A DNA stretch of 29,711 bases from Chara braunii. Its lineage: Eukaryota; Streptophyta; Charophyceae; Charales; Characeae. Shown in pieces: positions 1 through 8,484 of this stretch. The notes under the pieces are model-generated. The model was not told where the DNA came from. It did no database searches and saw only the letters and a list, made by a program, of their open reading frames with translations. The stretch covers positions 1,586,763 through 1,616,473 of the forward strand of contig BFEA01000228.1 in NCBI GenBank assembly GCA_003427395.1, read 5' to 3'. The stretch's first letter is position 1. Every line of letters starts with the position of its first letter. Made by a program: the position numbers and the translations under genes.

Positions 1-86
1 TGGAATAGGAACCGGACTGATGCTCCCCAGAATGGAAATGGAGCCAGGACCGTAAGGGCCTGTTTAAAAAAAAAAAAAAAAAAAAA
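1..86 (+). repeat. 3' part of a short poly(A)-tailed retroposon (SINE-3 family)
   Basis: The first 65 bases match, in reverse orientation, the inserts near 6029-6076 and 6309-6345: all share a GGAATAGGAA..CAGACTG..CTCCCCAGAAT core. The match to the 6031 copy continues through a GCCAG.AC.GT.AG stretch. Here the core is followed by 21 A (66-86). A unique-looking body plus an oligo(A) tail is what a non-LTR-mobilised short element looks like. The 5' end lies outside the window, so no TSD can be tested. Related fragments occur near 12633 and, reversed, near 16224. Confidence 0.5.
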
Positions 87-339
87 GGTGAGGCCATTTC
101 AGAAGGACACAGAGGTTTAGGACTGCGACGTGTGCTGGTCATTCTAAATTTCTAATTAGTCATTAACTGAAGTCACACGGGACACACTGCATACAGAAGA
201 CAATTATTAACATAAAAAGAACGGGAGCTTACCGTCCTCATCCAAATACTGCGTACGGTCATTGTCACAGTATCCCAGATTCACCAGAATACAACTATAA
301 GATTTCAAAATGTGCTAGATTCATCCTCTACCTGAAATA
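87..339. other. Unassigned DNA, nothing recognised
   Basis: Between the poly(A) tract and the integrase fragment there is moderately AT-rich sequence without a credible coding region, RNA gene or repeat visible within this window. Confidence 0.5.
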
Positions 340-590
340 GAAAATACAGACTTAGTAATAGAAGCTTTTGCTAATAGATGATCTACACACTTTGGATTTC
401 CTAAAATAATGTGAGTGATAGGAATGTGCAACTTACGAGCGATCAGAGCCAATCCCGGGTGAAGAGATGCAAAACTGAACTGACGATGAGTTCAGGGTAT
501 GACCCTGAAACAAATGGACAGGCTCGACAAATGAATAGAGAAGTGCAGCACCTGTGGCACTTCATCGCCTTAAAGCAGCTGGAAGGGTTC
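340..590 (+). pseudogene. Ty3/gypsy integrase core fragment (second, separate element)
   Basis: A short run of translated sequence resembles the middle of a gypsy integrase. A THFGFPK stretch precedes SDRNVQLTS, the usual site of the second catalytic Asp. This is followed about 25 residues later by SSGYDPETNGQARQMNR, which corresponds to the SSAYHPQTDGQTERVNR-type motif around the catalytic Glu. A stop and a one-base frameshift separate FGFPK from SDRN near 406-412. The position normally holding the catalytic Glu reads Arg, so the fragment is inactive. It lies upstream of the gag region of the main element, so it is not in the normal gag-pol order and is best read as a remnant of another copy. 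It ends before a CTGTCC hexamer array. Confidence 0.6.
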
Positions 591-607
591 CACACATTCC
601 TGTGCCT

Positions 608-650
608 AAGTCCCAATCCCTGTCCCTGTCCCTGTCCCTGTCCCAGAATC
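608..650 (+). repeat. CTGTCC hexanucleotide tandem repeat
   Basis: Four to five near-perfect CTGTCC units with degenerate TCCCAA/TCCCAG flanks. It creates spurious repetitive reading frames on both strands. Confidence 0.85.
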
Positions 651-708
651 CCCGAAGTACCAAAGTCCCATGTAACATAACCCAAACTTGGGCTGATCTC
701 AAGGGAGC

Positions 709-1509
709 ATGGCACCCGAGCTTCAGGCAACGGAGAAGTTGCAGAAGTTCCATCAGAACGCCTTCCCAAGCACGGATTGGATCACCGAGTACCAATGCTT
801 GGCATCCACGCCCGACTTGCCGATACATTTCACGGGCATCAAACACTACTTCATTACGAGGTCATGCCAGGCATTGCAGAATGCATTGGTGCAAGTGGCG
901 GAGACACTCACCATGACTGAGTTGTTATTTAACAAGGCCTCGTAGATTATTGTGACGAATACGGAAGCCCGCAATGCTGGTCGTTCGTCTTCTGCAGGCC
1001 AGGGCAGAGATCAGCATCAACCGAAAGTGGCCGTCATTGCGGCAACAACGCCGAGCGACTCTTCTAACGAGGCTGCTTCATCTGATGAGGGAGAAAGATG
1101 GTGGCCGCCCGGCCAAAGGTCGAGGACGGGACAAATCGGAGACAAACACCTCTTCAATTCCCGGTCCCGAAACAGCAGCTCAAGAACCTTGCCTTCACCT
1201 CGATCTCTCAGAAGGCGTCTACAAGATCCGCATGAGACACCATTATTGTTTGTCGTGCAACAGTGACGCACACTAAACCGCTGGCTGTCCCACCAAAGCC
1301 AAGGGGAAGTCCCTTCCGGGAAAGTGAGCACCGCTGATAGAGATACAACTGCACTCTTGATGGCTTCGGAATCGGCTGCTTCGCGAGCGACCGCCCTTAA
1401 TTCCGAGGCACATGCGGAAGTCGTAAGTCCTCTTCTTCATTCTTTTGAGGACTTCGCTGCCCGGATCATTCCATCGTTGGGTTCTCTCGCTCAAGGACAA
1501 GGTGTGTGA
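709..1509 (+). pseudogene. gag pseudogene with CCHC zinc knuckle
   Basis: The capsid-like start reads MAPELQATEKLQ and continues with WITEYQCLAST and HYFITRSCQALQNAL, in the style of a retrotransposon gag. A stop at 943-945 interrupts frame 1, and the reading then passes to frame 2. A nucleocapsid knuckle lies at 1247-1288: Cys-x2-Cys-x4-His-x4-Cys (C-LS-C-NSDA-H-.TAG-C) followed by basic PTKAKGK. The knuckle itself contains a TAA at 1274-1276 directly after its His. The segment to 1509 has an open frame (SESAASRATALNSEA...) of unclear identity that probably belongs to the gag-protease linker. The knuckle match is strong; the capsid assignment is inferred from position and style. Confidence 0.7.
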
Positions 1510-1628
1510 ACAGTTTCTCCTCCGTCCGATAGTGGCGACATTTTATGGTCTTCAAGTGGTTCTTCAAGGGATTTGGCACGCGAGTTCAACGTAAAGGTCT
1601 TGGACCTATTGTCGCCTGAGGATTTTGC

Positions 1629-2305
1629 ATGGCTTCCTCTCCCTTCCACGGGCCGCTTACCGGGACCACAATGTGCGACACTATGCGCTCATTTGCACAC
1701 TTATTTATCCTTGATGCACCACCAACTTCGACGACGGATGACGAAGTTGCGGTGGGGGACCTCCTTGCATATATCACCAAGGTGGCCCCCGAGCTTCGCA
1801 CGCAGCGGTACAACGACAACAACGCACCGCTTCTTTACGTCCGCATCCAAGTTGGGCAAGCGTCCCGCAACGCTTTGCTGGATAGCAACACAACTCGAAA
1901 TTTCATGAGCTAGTCCTTTATACAAAGGACCAGCCTTGGCGCTCAAGTTCGAAGGAAGTCACATCCTACGTTAGTCAAGATTGCGGACGGTCGGACTCAA
2001 CAACTTCTTAACCGCTACATCCAAGTCGTACCGGTCTATTTCGCACCACATGCATGCGAGCCGGTTACGTTTGACGTCTTGGACACGAACTTCGGCATTA
2101 TTTTGGGGATGCCTTGGCTCGCGAGTGCGGACCACACGGGTAACTTCCATCGACGGACACTTACCGTTCACGACGCCTTTGGCGCCGAGGTGTTGTGTAC
2201 AAGTCCTCTTCCGCACCCTTCAATCCGGTGCCAAGTTGTGACAACCAAGTCTTTTCGGGCCACTTGTGCTTACGAGTGGACCGACGAGATCAATCTCAAC
2301 CGGTT
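1629..2305 (+). pseudogene. Retropepsin-like aspartic protease pseudogene
   Basis: One frame (position divisible by three) runs from about 1629 to the 15-A tract at 2306, with a single TAG at 1911-1913. VRIQVGQ precedes ALLDSNTTRNFMS, the protease active-site motif (normally D-[ST]-G with ATRNFIS-type continuation). Here the Gly is replaced by Asn, which should abolish activity. After the stop the same frame gives VKIADGR, then FDVLDTNFGIILGMPWLA, the typical C-terminal I-LGMPWL signature of gypsy proteases, and a HRRTLTV segment. This is the standard gag-protease-RT junction of plant gypsy elements. Confidence 0.8.
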
Positions 2306-2320
2306 AAAAAAAAAAAAAAA
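2306..2320 (+). repeat. Oligo(A) tract (15 A) interrupting pol
   Basis: Fifteen consecutive A between the protease frame and the start of the RT frame. Upstream coding is in the frame divisible by three, while the RT start (near 2374) is in another frame, so the tract or its expansion coincides with a frameshift. No direct repeats flank it, so slippage is more likely than a retroposed tail. Confidence 0.7.
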
Positions 2321-2373
2321 GGACCGTCGCACCGACCAAATCTTCACCTACGGACTTGTCGTCGGACACCAGC

Positions 2374-3100
2374 ATGGTGCAGTTGCTTGACGAATTCGCC
2401 AACGTCTTCGAGTCTCCTACCAGTGTGGTGCTGGATCGGTCGATCTCCCACGATATCATTCTTGATGTCGGTGGCGGATCGGCCGATCTCCCACAAGATC
2501 ATTCTTGATGTCGGTGCCGTGCTGCTGAAAGCATGCATCTATCGCATGAGCGAGGAAGAGCTCGCAGTTCTCCGCGCGCAACTCGATGACTTGTTGGACA
2601 AGGGCTGGATCCGCCCTAGTAGCACACCATATGGTGCACCAGTTTTCTTCGTACGAAAGAAGAACAAGGATCTTCGCTTGTGCATTGATTATAGCAAGCT
2701 CGACGTGCAAACCGTCAAGAATGTGGGGCCTCTTCCTCGTATTGACGATCTTCTTCAGTGTTTGGGCAGCGCAAAGTATTTTTGCAAGTTCGACTTGAAG
2801 TCGAGCTACCATGAGATTTTGATACGCCCGCAAGATCGCTACAAATCCGCGTTTAAGACGTGGTACGGGCATTTTGAGTGGATTGTTACGCCTTTTGGCC
2901 TCACCAATGCCCCGTCAACTTTTCAAGCGGCGATGACCAATGAGTTCCGCACGGTGTTGGACCGGTTTGTGCTGGTCTACTTGGACGACATTCTCGTCTA
3001 CAGCCGGACCTTCGACAATCATCTTGAGCACCTTTGACATGTGTTGGAGGCGCTCCGTCGTGCCAAGTACAAAGCCAATCGCGACAATTGCGAGTTCCTA
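2374..3100 (+). pseudogene. Ty3/gypsy reverse transcriptase pseudogene
   Basis: The N-terminal part (MVQLLDEFANVFE, from 2374) matches the usual start of gypsy RT. Then come YRMSEEELAVLRAQLDDLL, GWIRPSSTPYGAPVFFV, LRLCIDYSKLD, KFDLKSSYHEI, TPFGLTNAPSTFQ and the catalytic box VYLDDILVYS at about 2977-3003, with both Asp present. A TGA at 3035-3037 interrupts the frame after the DNHLEHL segment, at a place that normally continues into the thumb; a single C-to-T change of CGA would produce it. A 43-bp tandem duplication at 2434-2519 shifts the frame upstream. The catalytic core is therefore intact but not translatable as one protein. Confidence 0.92.
2434..2519 (+). repeat. 43-bp tandem duplication inside RT
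   Basis: A GATCGG.CGATCTCCCAC unit at 2434 recurs at 2477 with few mismatches, ending in the shared CTTGATGTCGGTG. The period of 43 is not a multiple of three, so the duplication by itself creates a frameshift between the RT start and the RT core. Confidence 0.85.
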
Positions 3101-3898
3101 CATCAAGAGTTGGAATACTTGGGCCACTTTGTCACACCGGAGGGCATTAGTCCGTTACCGAACAAGATTCAAGCCGTCCAAGAGTGGTCGGAGTCAAAGA
3201 ACATCACGGATGTCCATTCATTTCTGGGCCTAGGCGGCTACTATCAATGCTTTATCGAAAATTATTCGAAGATCGCGCCTAATTTGACCAAGCTTCAATC
3301 CGAGTATCGACCGTTCAACTTCGACGATGATGCGTGGGCTTCCTTTTTGGCCCTCGAAGTCGGTTTGCTATCCACGGAGGTTTTATGCATCGACAACCCG
3401 CTTTTGCCGACACGCGTCACTACCGATGCGTCCGACTATAGCATTGTTGTCGTCCTCGAGCGACACAATGGTGTGGACTGGCACCCAGTCGAGTACTTCC
3501 GTAAGAAAGTGTCCGCCGTGCATTCAATTGACAACGCACGAAAGGAGTTATTGGCCTTTGTACACGCGCTTAAGCGGTGGCAGCATTTTCTTCTCGGTGG
3601 AAGTCAATTCCGATGGGTAACGGATAACGATCCGTTGGTCTTTTACAAGACGCAAGACATAGTGAATAGTACCATCGCCTGCTGGATGGCTTTCATCGAC
3701 CAGTTTGACTTCTTTCCCGACCACATTCTGGGAAAGTCAAACCGTTTTGCGGAGGCCCTTTCACGGCGCCCGGACCTTTGTACCGCAGTCTACTCGACGT
3801 TCGAGGTTGACGACGACTTGCGGGACAACTTCATCAGCGGCTACCAAGTTGACCCCGAGTCCGCAATAAGTACGCGAATTGTTGCTCTCCAAATCTGA
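3101..3898 (+). pseudogene. RT thumb/connection and RNase H pseudogene
   Basis: The same frame as the RT core continues after the TGA to a stop at 3896-3898. Visible in order are YLGHFVTPEGISPLPNKI, FLGLGGYYQCFIENYSKIA, then RNase H: VTTDASDYSIVVVLER (first Asp), ARKELLAFVHALKRW (Glu), WVTDNDPLVF (Asp), and HILGKSNRFAEALSRR. The last motif normally reads ADALSRR, so the fourth acidic position is Glu instead of Asp. Length and spacing are normal for the family, so this part of pol is the best preserved. Confidence 0.9.
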
Positions 3899-3924
3899 CG
3901 CCATCACATTATCGGATCCAAGAG

Positions 3925-4890
3925 GGTTATTTCCTAGTCCACTCACGAGAGAAGGATCTTCTTTGCGTGCCAAGTGACCCACACTTGCGTACTCGGCTTC
4001 TTGGCAAGTTCCACGACGCTCCAGCCACCGAACACTTTGGAGTCAATCGTACGATCGGCCGACTTCGTGAGCGCTTTTGGTGGCCCAGCCTTCTCGGCGA
4101 CGTCACACGCTATTGCGAGTCATGTGAGGTTTTTCGGCGTTGCAAATCCTACAACCATTGTTCGTACGACGAGTTGCGACCACTATTCGTCCCCCTAGGA
4201 CGACGAGAATCGATTGACATGGACATCACCAGGTCGTTCCCCAATCACGAGACCGGTGTGGATGAGATTCTCATGGTGGTCTATCGACTCACCAAGTTCA
4301 CCATGTTTTTACCTTGCCGCTATCATGCCAAGGCACAGAGTTGGTCGATATTCTTTACGCCGGTTGGATTCGAACCAAGTGTTACCCCAAGGAGATCGTT
4401 TGCGACCGTGACATTAGGTTCATGTCCGAGTTTTGGTTGGCGCTCATCAAACGATGGGGCTCATCTCTCAAGCCGAGCTCGGCTCACCACCCACGCATGG
4501 TTCACCGGTCACATCACCGTTAGACACTATCATCCCACGGGTGACCGAGAGCGACGACCACCTTATTTTTATTCGACGGATGCAAGAGCTCCTTGTCAAG
4601 GCACACGACCAAATGTCGAAGATGCAGCAACGCATGAGGTGTCACGCCAATCGCCAGCGTCTTCCGTGTTTGTTCCACGCTAGCGACCTTGTTTGGGTCT
4701 CCGCCGCGGAATTCAGCCTCGAACTGGATATCTCTCGCAAGCTCCTTCCAAAATGGATGGGGCCTTAGCACATTGTGGCACTCGTCGGTGACACACCCGA
4801 AGGACCATCATTTGTCATTCAGGTGCTCGCCCACTTGCCCGTCCACCCCGTCTTTCATTGTTCAAAGTTGGATCCTTTCTTTTCGGCGGA
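3925..4890 (+). pseudogene. Integrase pseudogene, internally deleted
   Basis: GYFLVHSREKDLLCVPSD leads into the zinc-binding region FHDAPATEHFGV...RLRERFWWP...YCESCEVF. Both His are present; the usual final C-x2-C is C-EV-F, with an alternative C-x2-C two residues upstream. The first catalytic Asp lies in ESIDMDITRSFPN. The frame changes near 4350, and the second Asp is in IVCDRDIRFMSEFW. At about 4490-4520 the SSAHHP motif runs out of frame, and the stretch that should hold the catalytic Glu is missing. The C-terminal part returns in a third frame (QELLVKAHDQMSKMQQR, FHASDLVWVSAAEF, LLPKWMGP, a TAG at 4766, then HPVFHCSKLDPFF), which is the GPY/F region. Non-functional. Confidence 0.85.
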
Positions 4891-4933
4891 ACGGGAAGAT
4901 TTTCACGGGTGACAAAAGCAAGACCCACCCTCC

Positions 4934-5200
4934 ATGGACGGTTTTCAGGAGATTAATGACATCATTTCGCAGCGGCGCTACTACAAACTGACGGAGTACT
5001 TCGTACCAGTTTCTTATTGTAGCCATAAGGCTGACCGTTGGTTGACCCGTGTGGAGCTTCCGACCACAACCCTCGATCTCCTCACACATTACAATCGCAA
5101 ACAGCAAGGCAAGTCGGCACCTTTGGCTCCACGCCTTACTCGCGTCCAGGTTCCACCATCGGATTGTCAGCTTCACCCTCAACCTGGCTTGACTTCATAA
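4934..5200 (+). pseudogene. Chromodomain-like C-terminal tail of integrase
   Basis: In the same frame as the GPY/F region, after one more TGA, comes INDIISQRRYYKLTEYFVPV...DRWLTRVELPTT..LLTHYNRK. The spacing of I-I-..-RR, Y-.V, an aromatic W and a late hydrophobic LL-..-Y resembles the EYLVKWKGY...TWEP..L fold of chromoviral integrases, but the canonical WKGY residues are absent. The position right after GPY/F and just before the polypurine tract fits. It could instead be a lineage-specific tail without chromodomain function. Confidence 0.45.
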
Positions 5201-5293
5201 GGGGGGGGGGGGGTTACATGCTGAGCCTGCACACAGGCCCCGTTTTGGGGGCCCGACGGTTGCTGGGGGCCCCCAGGCCGCACGCCCCTCAGG
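5201..5293 (+). repeat. Putative polypurine tract (G13) and start of 3' LTR
   Basis: Thirteen G follow the terminal TAA of pol and could prime plus-strand synthesis. The next about 80 bp (TTACATGCTGAGCC..., rich in GGGCCC and a CGTTTTGGGGGCCC block) would be the beginning of the 3' LTR. It is cut off at the sequencing adapter at 5294, so no LTR pair or terminal TG..CA can be shown. Confidence 0.4.
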
Positions 5294-5331
5294 CTGTCTC
5301 TTATACACATCTAGATGTGTATAAGAGACAG
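5294..5331. other. Nextera mate-pair junction adapter left in the assembly
   Basis: CTGTCTCTTATACACATCT is followed immediately by its exact reverse complement AGATGTGTATAAGAGACAG, forming a perfect 38-bp palindrome. This is the 19-bp Tn5 mosaic end in the tail-to-tail arrangement of the circularised Nextera mate-pair junction. It is synthetic and marks a possible chimeric join. Confidence 0.97.
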
Positions 5332-5640
5332 CAATAATAGTTTTGTCTGTTCAGGCATCGTTTTGGACTTACAGTTCGTCCGAACAGACTTTTGGTCTGT
5401 CAGACAAAGGCCGCATTTTGGGCCCTGTACGGTCCCAGGCAGGCCCTTTTCGGGCCAGGTCCGTTGTTGTCCAGATACGGACAAGCTCTGCTGCATCAGC
5501 AGGGAGGGCCTGGATGCCCGGTAGAGACCCAGGCAGGACACGTTTTGGCCTAGGACCAGAGGCACACGGAGGCACACCCGCGAGGCCCAGCGCTACTGAT
5601 AGCTGGCCCAGGCCAAGGCAGACACACAGTTAGAGTAGCT
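5332..5640. repeat. GC-rich, LTR-like segment with TTTTGG-centred internal repeats
   Basis: The segment holds several imperfect repeats of the type GGCC.C.TTTTGGG.CCC..ACGGT and GTCCCAGGCAGGCCC. The block at about 5410-5435 resembles the block at about 5236-5262 on the other side of the adapter, so both sides belong to the same repeat class, possibly the LTR of the gypsy element. No gene is seen. Confidence 0.4.
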
Positions 5641-5967
5641 CACTTCTTGGACAACACATCCTAGGATTCCTAGCACTGGAAGAGGTTCATGAGTGTGTGT
5701 TCAAAACCATGACCACAGCAGCAACCCCTTTACCAACCAGGTGCACGGATATAATGATTGGAATAGTCTTTCCTTGTGAATGTTTAAACTTTAAAATGAA
5801 TTTCATGTTTTGGTATACGGCCATTTCACTGATGCTGTTTGAGTGGTGGATGGCCAACCATGTTTATGTAATCATGTGCACCAATTTGGTTGAACTCACC
5901 AATTTGCCTTTCAGAAGGCTGCACCTCATATTGTTTCATAGCTTGTAATTGAGCTGTAAAACTTAAA

Positions 5968-6166
5968 TGAGTTACAGACAATCCCTTTATTAAATTATTA
6001 AAAACAAAAAAAACTCACAGTTCTGGCGCCATGTCCATTCTGGGGAACAACAGTCTGTTTCCTATTCCACCGGCAAGTCAAGGGAATACATCGGGTAACT
6101 CACCCTACGCTCCTTCCCATTATGGTTGGGAGGCCCAAGTGGACGGCATTGAGTTACAGACAATCC
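5968..6166 (-). mobile_element. 165-bp SINE-like insertion with 17-bp TSD (SINE-3)
   Basis: The 17-mer TGAGTTACAGACAATCC occurs at 5968-5984 and again at 6150-6166, exactly. Between them lie 165 bp (5985-6149) containing, in reverse orientation, the GGAATAGGAA..CAGACTG..CCCCAGAATGGA core also found at 1-45. The end corresponding to the oligo(A) of the 1-86 copy is here an A/T-rich stretch (5985-6015). Exact flanking repeats of this length around a family member indicate retroposition. No tRNA, 5S or 7SL similarity was recognised in the body, so its origin is unknown. Confidence 0.7.
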
Positions 6167-6308
6167 TACATCAATAACACGTCAGATTCCATGATAAAAC
6201 AGTGCTGCGTTCCATTTTCGTTTGTCGTCTTAAGTTCTTAGCTATGCTCATTCATATGCATTTAATAGTTCTGCACGCAGAGTAGAAGAAAGGAAAGAAG
6301 TCGTGCCG

Positions 6309-6380
6309 AGCTCGTTCTATTCTGGGGAGCGTCAGTCCAGTTCCTTGTCCACCAGCAAGGGCTTGTCTTCAAAAAAAAAA
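6309..6380. repeat. Further SINE-3-family fragment followed by A/G-rich tract
   Basis: TTCTATTCTGGGGAGCGTCAGTCC is the reverse complement of the family core at 1-35. It is followed by a purine-rich stretch containing 13-A and 10-A runs. It sits where R1 copies carry their purine tract. Confidence 0.5.
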
Positions 6381-6996
6381 AAAGGAAAAAAAAAAGGGGG
6401 AGGGAAAGAAGGAAAAGAAAGGGAGGGGAGAGGGAGAAAGGGGTAGATAAAGGATAAAGAAAAGGGCCCCATTTTGGATGCGGAATGCTGACTGGCAAAA
6501 AAGTGTGCCCAAGGTTGACAGGAAAGACACTAGCCAATGACAGGTTGGGTTGGGCAGAATGGAGCAGCAGTGTATTTTGCAATATGGTGAGTGTACATGT
6601 CAAGAGACAGATGTTAGGGCATGACCAGTTCGGTTGCGACCTGCGAAAGCACTGCATTCCATCCTCTTAGCGACAGTCACTGTGTTGGACGGTGCTGTGC
6701 AGACAGATATTAAAGGCGGCATGGATTCAAAAGAGGCATCAACAATTCAGTTATATGAAGGCATACTAGGCAATGCAATTCCAGCCCCTCTGTACAGGGG
6801 GAACATATCATAAGAGGATACTCGTTCAGGGGCGCAGTGCATCGAAGTGTAGAAATGGCGACTTGGGTGGGACCATACCCTTGTAACACGCACAAGACGA
6901 GAATTCTAACCACGTGCTAGCCGAGCATCCACTGGGTGATTGCATAGTGGCAGTGAAAAGAGAGTTTCTCAGGCTTCTACTTGTGCAATGAACATA

Positions 6997-7096
6997 GCCT
7001 GGATGCGAAGCACATGAATCTAAAGCAATGATGTTCATCCGTTTAAGCCTGGATGCAAAGCACGTGAATCTAAAGCAATGATGTTCAGCCGTTTAA
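6997..7096. repeat. 50-bp tandem duplication
   Basis: Two adjacent 50-bp units starting GCCTGGATGC (6997 and 7047) and ending CCGTTTAA differ at only a few positions. A recent local duplication at the end of R1 copy a. Confidence 0.9.
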
Positions 7097-7135
7097 AATT
7101 TTGATCAGTCACTGCGTGCCCTGGAGGTGATTACC

Positions 7136-7420
7136 TTCCTCTTTTTCCTACTTGAGGGCCTACTCACACTAGGACGTTCCTACTTATTTACGGACAAACA
7201 CACACAAACACACACATTCCCCATCTATTCTTGGAGGCCCCAGCGATTAACCTTTTCAGTATGATCACTAGTGGCGGTCTGTTTCGTACAAGCGTGGCCA
7301 ACCTTGCATTTTCTATTATATTCCTATCTATACCTTTTCATTATGGATGACTTGTGATGATTTGTGAAGGGAATGACGGAGAGAATCTGGGGTCTTTTAA
7401 AACAACACACATTCCGCTCT
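7136..7420 (+). repeat. Dispersed repeat R3, copy a
   Basis: Blocks in order: CCTACTTGAGGGCCTACTCAC, ACTTATTTACGGA, a short CA-rich run, CTATTCTTGGAGGCCCCAGCG, CCTTTTCAGTATGA, CGTGGCCAACCTTGCATTTTC and GAGAATCTGGGGTCTTTTAAAAC. All recur at 8090-8530, though in a rotated order, which indicates a tandemly repeated unit. No coding potential. Confidence 0.75.
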
Positions 7421-8089
7421 TGCTAGCTCTCTGTCTTGGCAGATTTGAGCAGCTAGGATCGGGCTCGTACTAGCGAGCTATTCTCTCTTTTTGTGGTTGG
7501 ATATGTCTTGTTGGTTTTGATGATTATACACGGCCTAATTCTTTGCCCTGTTTTAGAGCAGGGGCTGTTTGGATGTTTACGGGTGGCCACGAATTCTCTT
7601 TGGGGGGAATGTATGTTTTGTGGGCCGGCGTGGAAGGCTTTCCCAGTTTTTCCAGACCCTTAGCAGGGGGGGTAGGTGCGTTCATGCTGGAGGAGTCTTC
7701 TGTCTTAGGTGAGTTGTCTCTATCTTCTTCCTCCTCCTTGGCAGTGACGCGAGTGTGTAGTTTAAGATGAATGTCGGGAATGCCAATGCTGTTATATTTG
7801 ATTGTTTTTGGTAAATGAGTTTTTGGTAAATGAGTTTTTGGTTTTGTGGGCCGATGCAGAACGCTCTCCAAGTTTTTTCAGACCTTTGAGGGGGTCGGGT
7901 CGGTGCCTTCCTGCTGGAGTAGTCTTCTGTCTTAATTAAGTTGCCTTCTGCCCTCCATCCCCTTATGGTTATACACATATATACGTATATGTGCACGTGT
8001 GCCGTTTTAGCGGCAGACGGGTGTGTGGGCACTTGGAAGTGACAAGAGTCACATGAAACCCACGAAGGTGTTCAAAAACTGGTGCTCAA
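7421..8089. repeat. Non-coding DNA with an imperfect 225-bp-spaced direct repeat
   Basis: A stretch at about 7616-7725 (TTTTGTGGGCCGGCGTGGAAGG... GGAGTCTTCTGTCTTA) recurs at about 7842-7945 (TTTTGTGGGCCGATGCAGAACG... GTAGTCTTCTGTCTTA). Between them is a 17-bp tandem (TTTTTGGTAAATGAG-type) near 7807-7840. No gene is recognised. Confidence 0.6.
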
Positions 8090-8336
8090 CCACACAAACG
8101 TGGCCAACCTTGCATTTTCTATTATATTGCCTATCTATACCTTTTCATTATATATGGCTTGATGATTTATGAAGGGAATGAGAGAGAGAATCTGGGGTCT
8201 TTTAAAACAGGACACACACATGCCCCATCTATTCTTGGAGGCCCGAGCGATAAACCTTTTCAGTATGACCACTAGTGGTCGTCTGTTTCCTACTTGAGGG
8301 CCTACTCACACTAGGACGTTTTTACTTATTTACGGA

Positions 8337-8337
<1 letters not shown>

Positions 8338-8390
<53 letters not shown>
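8338..8390. repeat. (AC)n microsatellite
   Basis: About 26 uninterrupted AC units within an R3 copy; the other R3 copy has only a short CA-rich run at this point. Confidence 0.97.
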
Positions 8391-8392
<2 letters not shown>

Positions 8393-8484
8393 GCCCATCT
8401 ATTCTTGGAGGCCCCAGCGATAAACCTTTTCAGTATGACCACTCGTGGCGGTCTGTTTCCTACTTGACGTCCTACTCACACCAG

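Larger units (their letters stand above)
709..5213 (+). mobile_element. Degenerate Ty3/gypsy LTR retrotransposon, chromovirus-like, internal region
   Basis: Domains appear in the gypsy order on one strand: gag with a CCHC zinc knuckle (about 709-1327), aspartic protease (about 1840-2230), reverse transcriptase (about 2374-3100), RNase H (about 3330-3790), integrase (about 3925-4890) and a chromodomain-like tail (about 4934-5100). A 13-G tract at 5201-5213 directly after the last stop could serve as the polypurine tract. The RT-RNase H-integrase order is that of Ty3/gypsy, not Ty1/copia. Coding is interrupted by in-frame stops (943, 1274, 1911, 3035, 4766) and by several frameshifts. No 5' LTR or primer-binding site complementary to a tRNA was recognised upstream, and the 3' LTR is cut by an adapter artefact at 5294. 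The copy cannot be autonomous. Confidence 0.9.
5700..7135 (+). repeat. Dispersed non-coding repeat R1, copy a
   Basis: The head (5704-5940; CCACAGCAGCAACCCC, then a weak TTGGAATAGT block and a CACC..ATTTGCCTTTCAG block) aligns with 14868-15085. A 165-bp insertion splits it (5985-6149). The second half has a CATTCATATGCATTTAATAGTTCTGCAC block, a purine tract (6372-6465), a GGCCCCATTTTGG block, GATTAAAGG-type blocks around 6700 (GGTGCTGTGCAGACAGATAT) and a CTCTGTACAGGGGGAACATATCATAAGAGGA end. These match, in the same order, 9770-10265, 15070-15360 and 15590-16010. No open frame is shared between copies. Confidence 0.7.

Noticed and set aside
4365-4380. Perfect tRNA B box (GGTTCGAATCC on the minus strand) in the integrase region
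   Set aside because: No A box or tRNA fold nearby, and the bases are explained by coding for the integrase segment.
5038-5577. Open frames crossing the 38-bp adapter (VSYTHLDVYKRQ / MCIRDS peptides)
   Set aside because: They are translations of a synthetic library adapter joined to flanking DNA.
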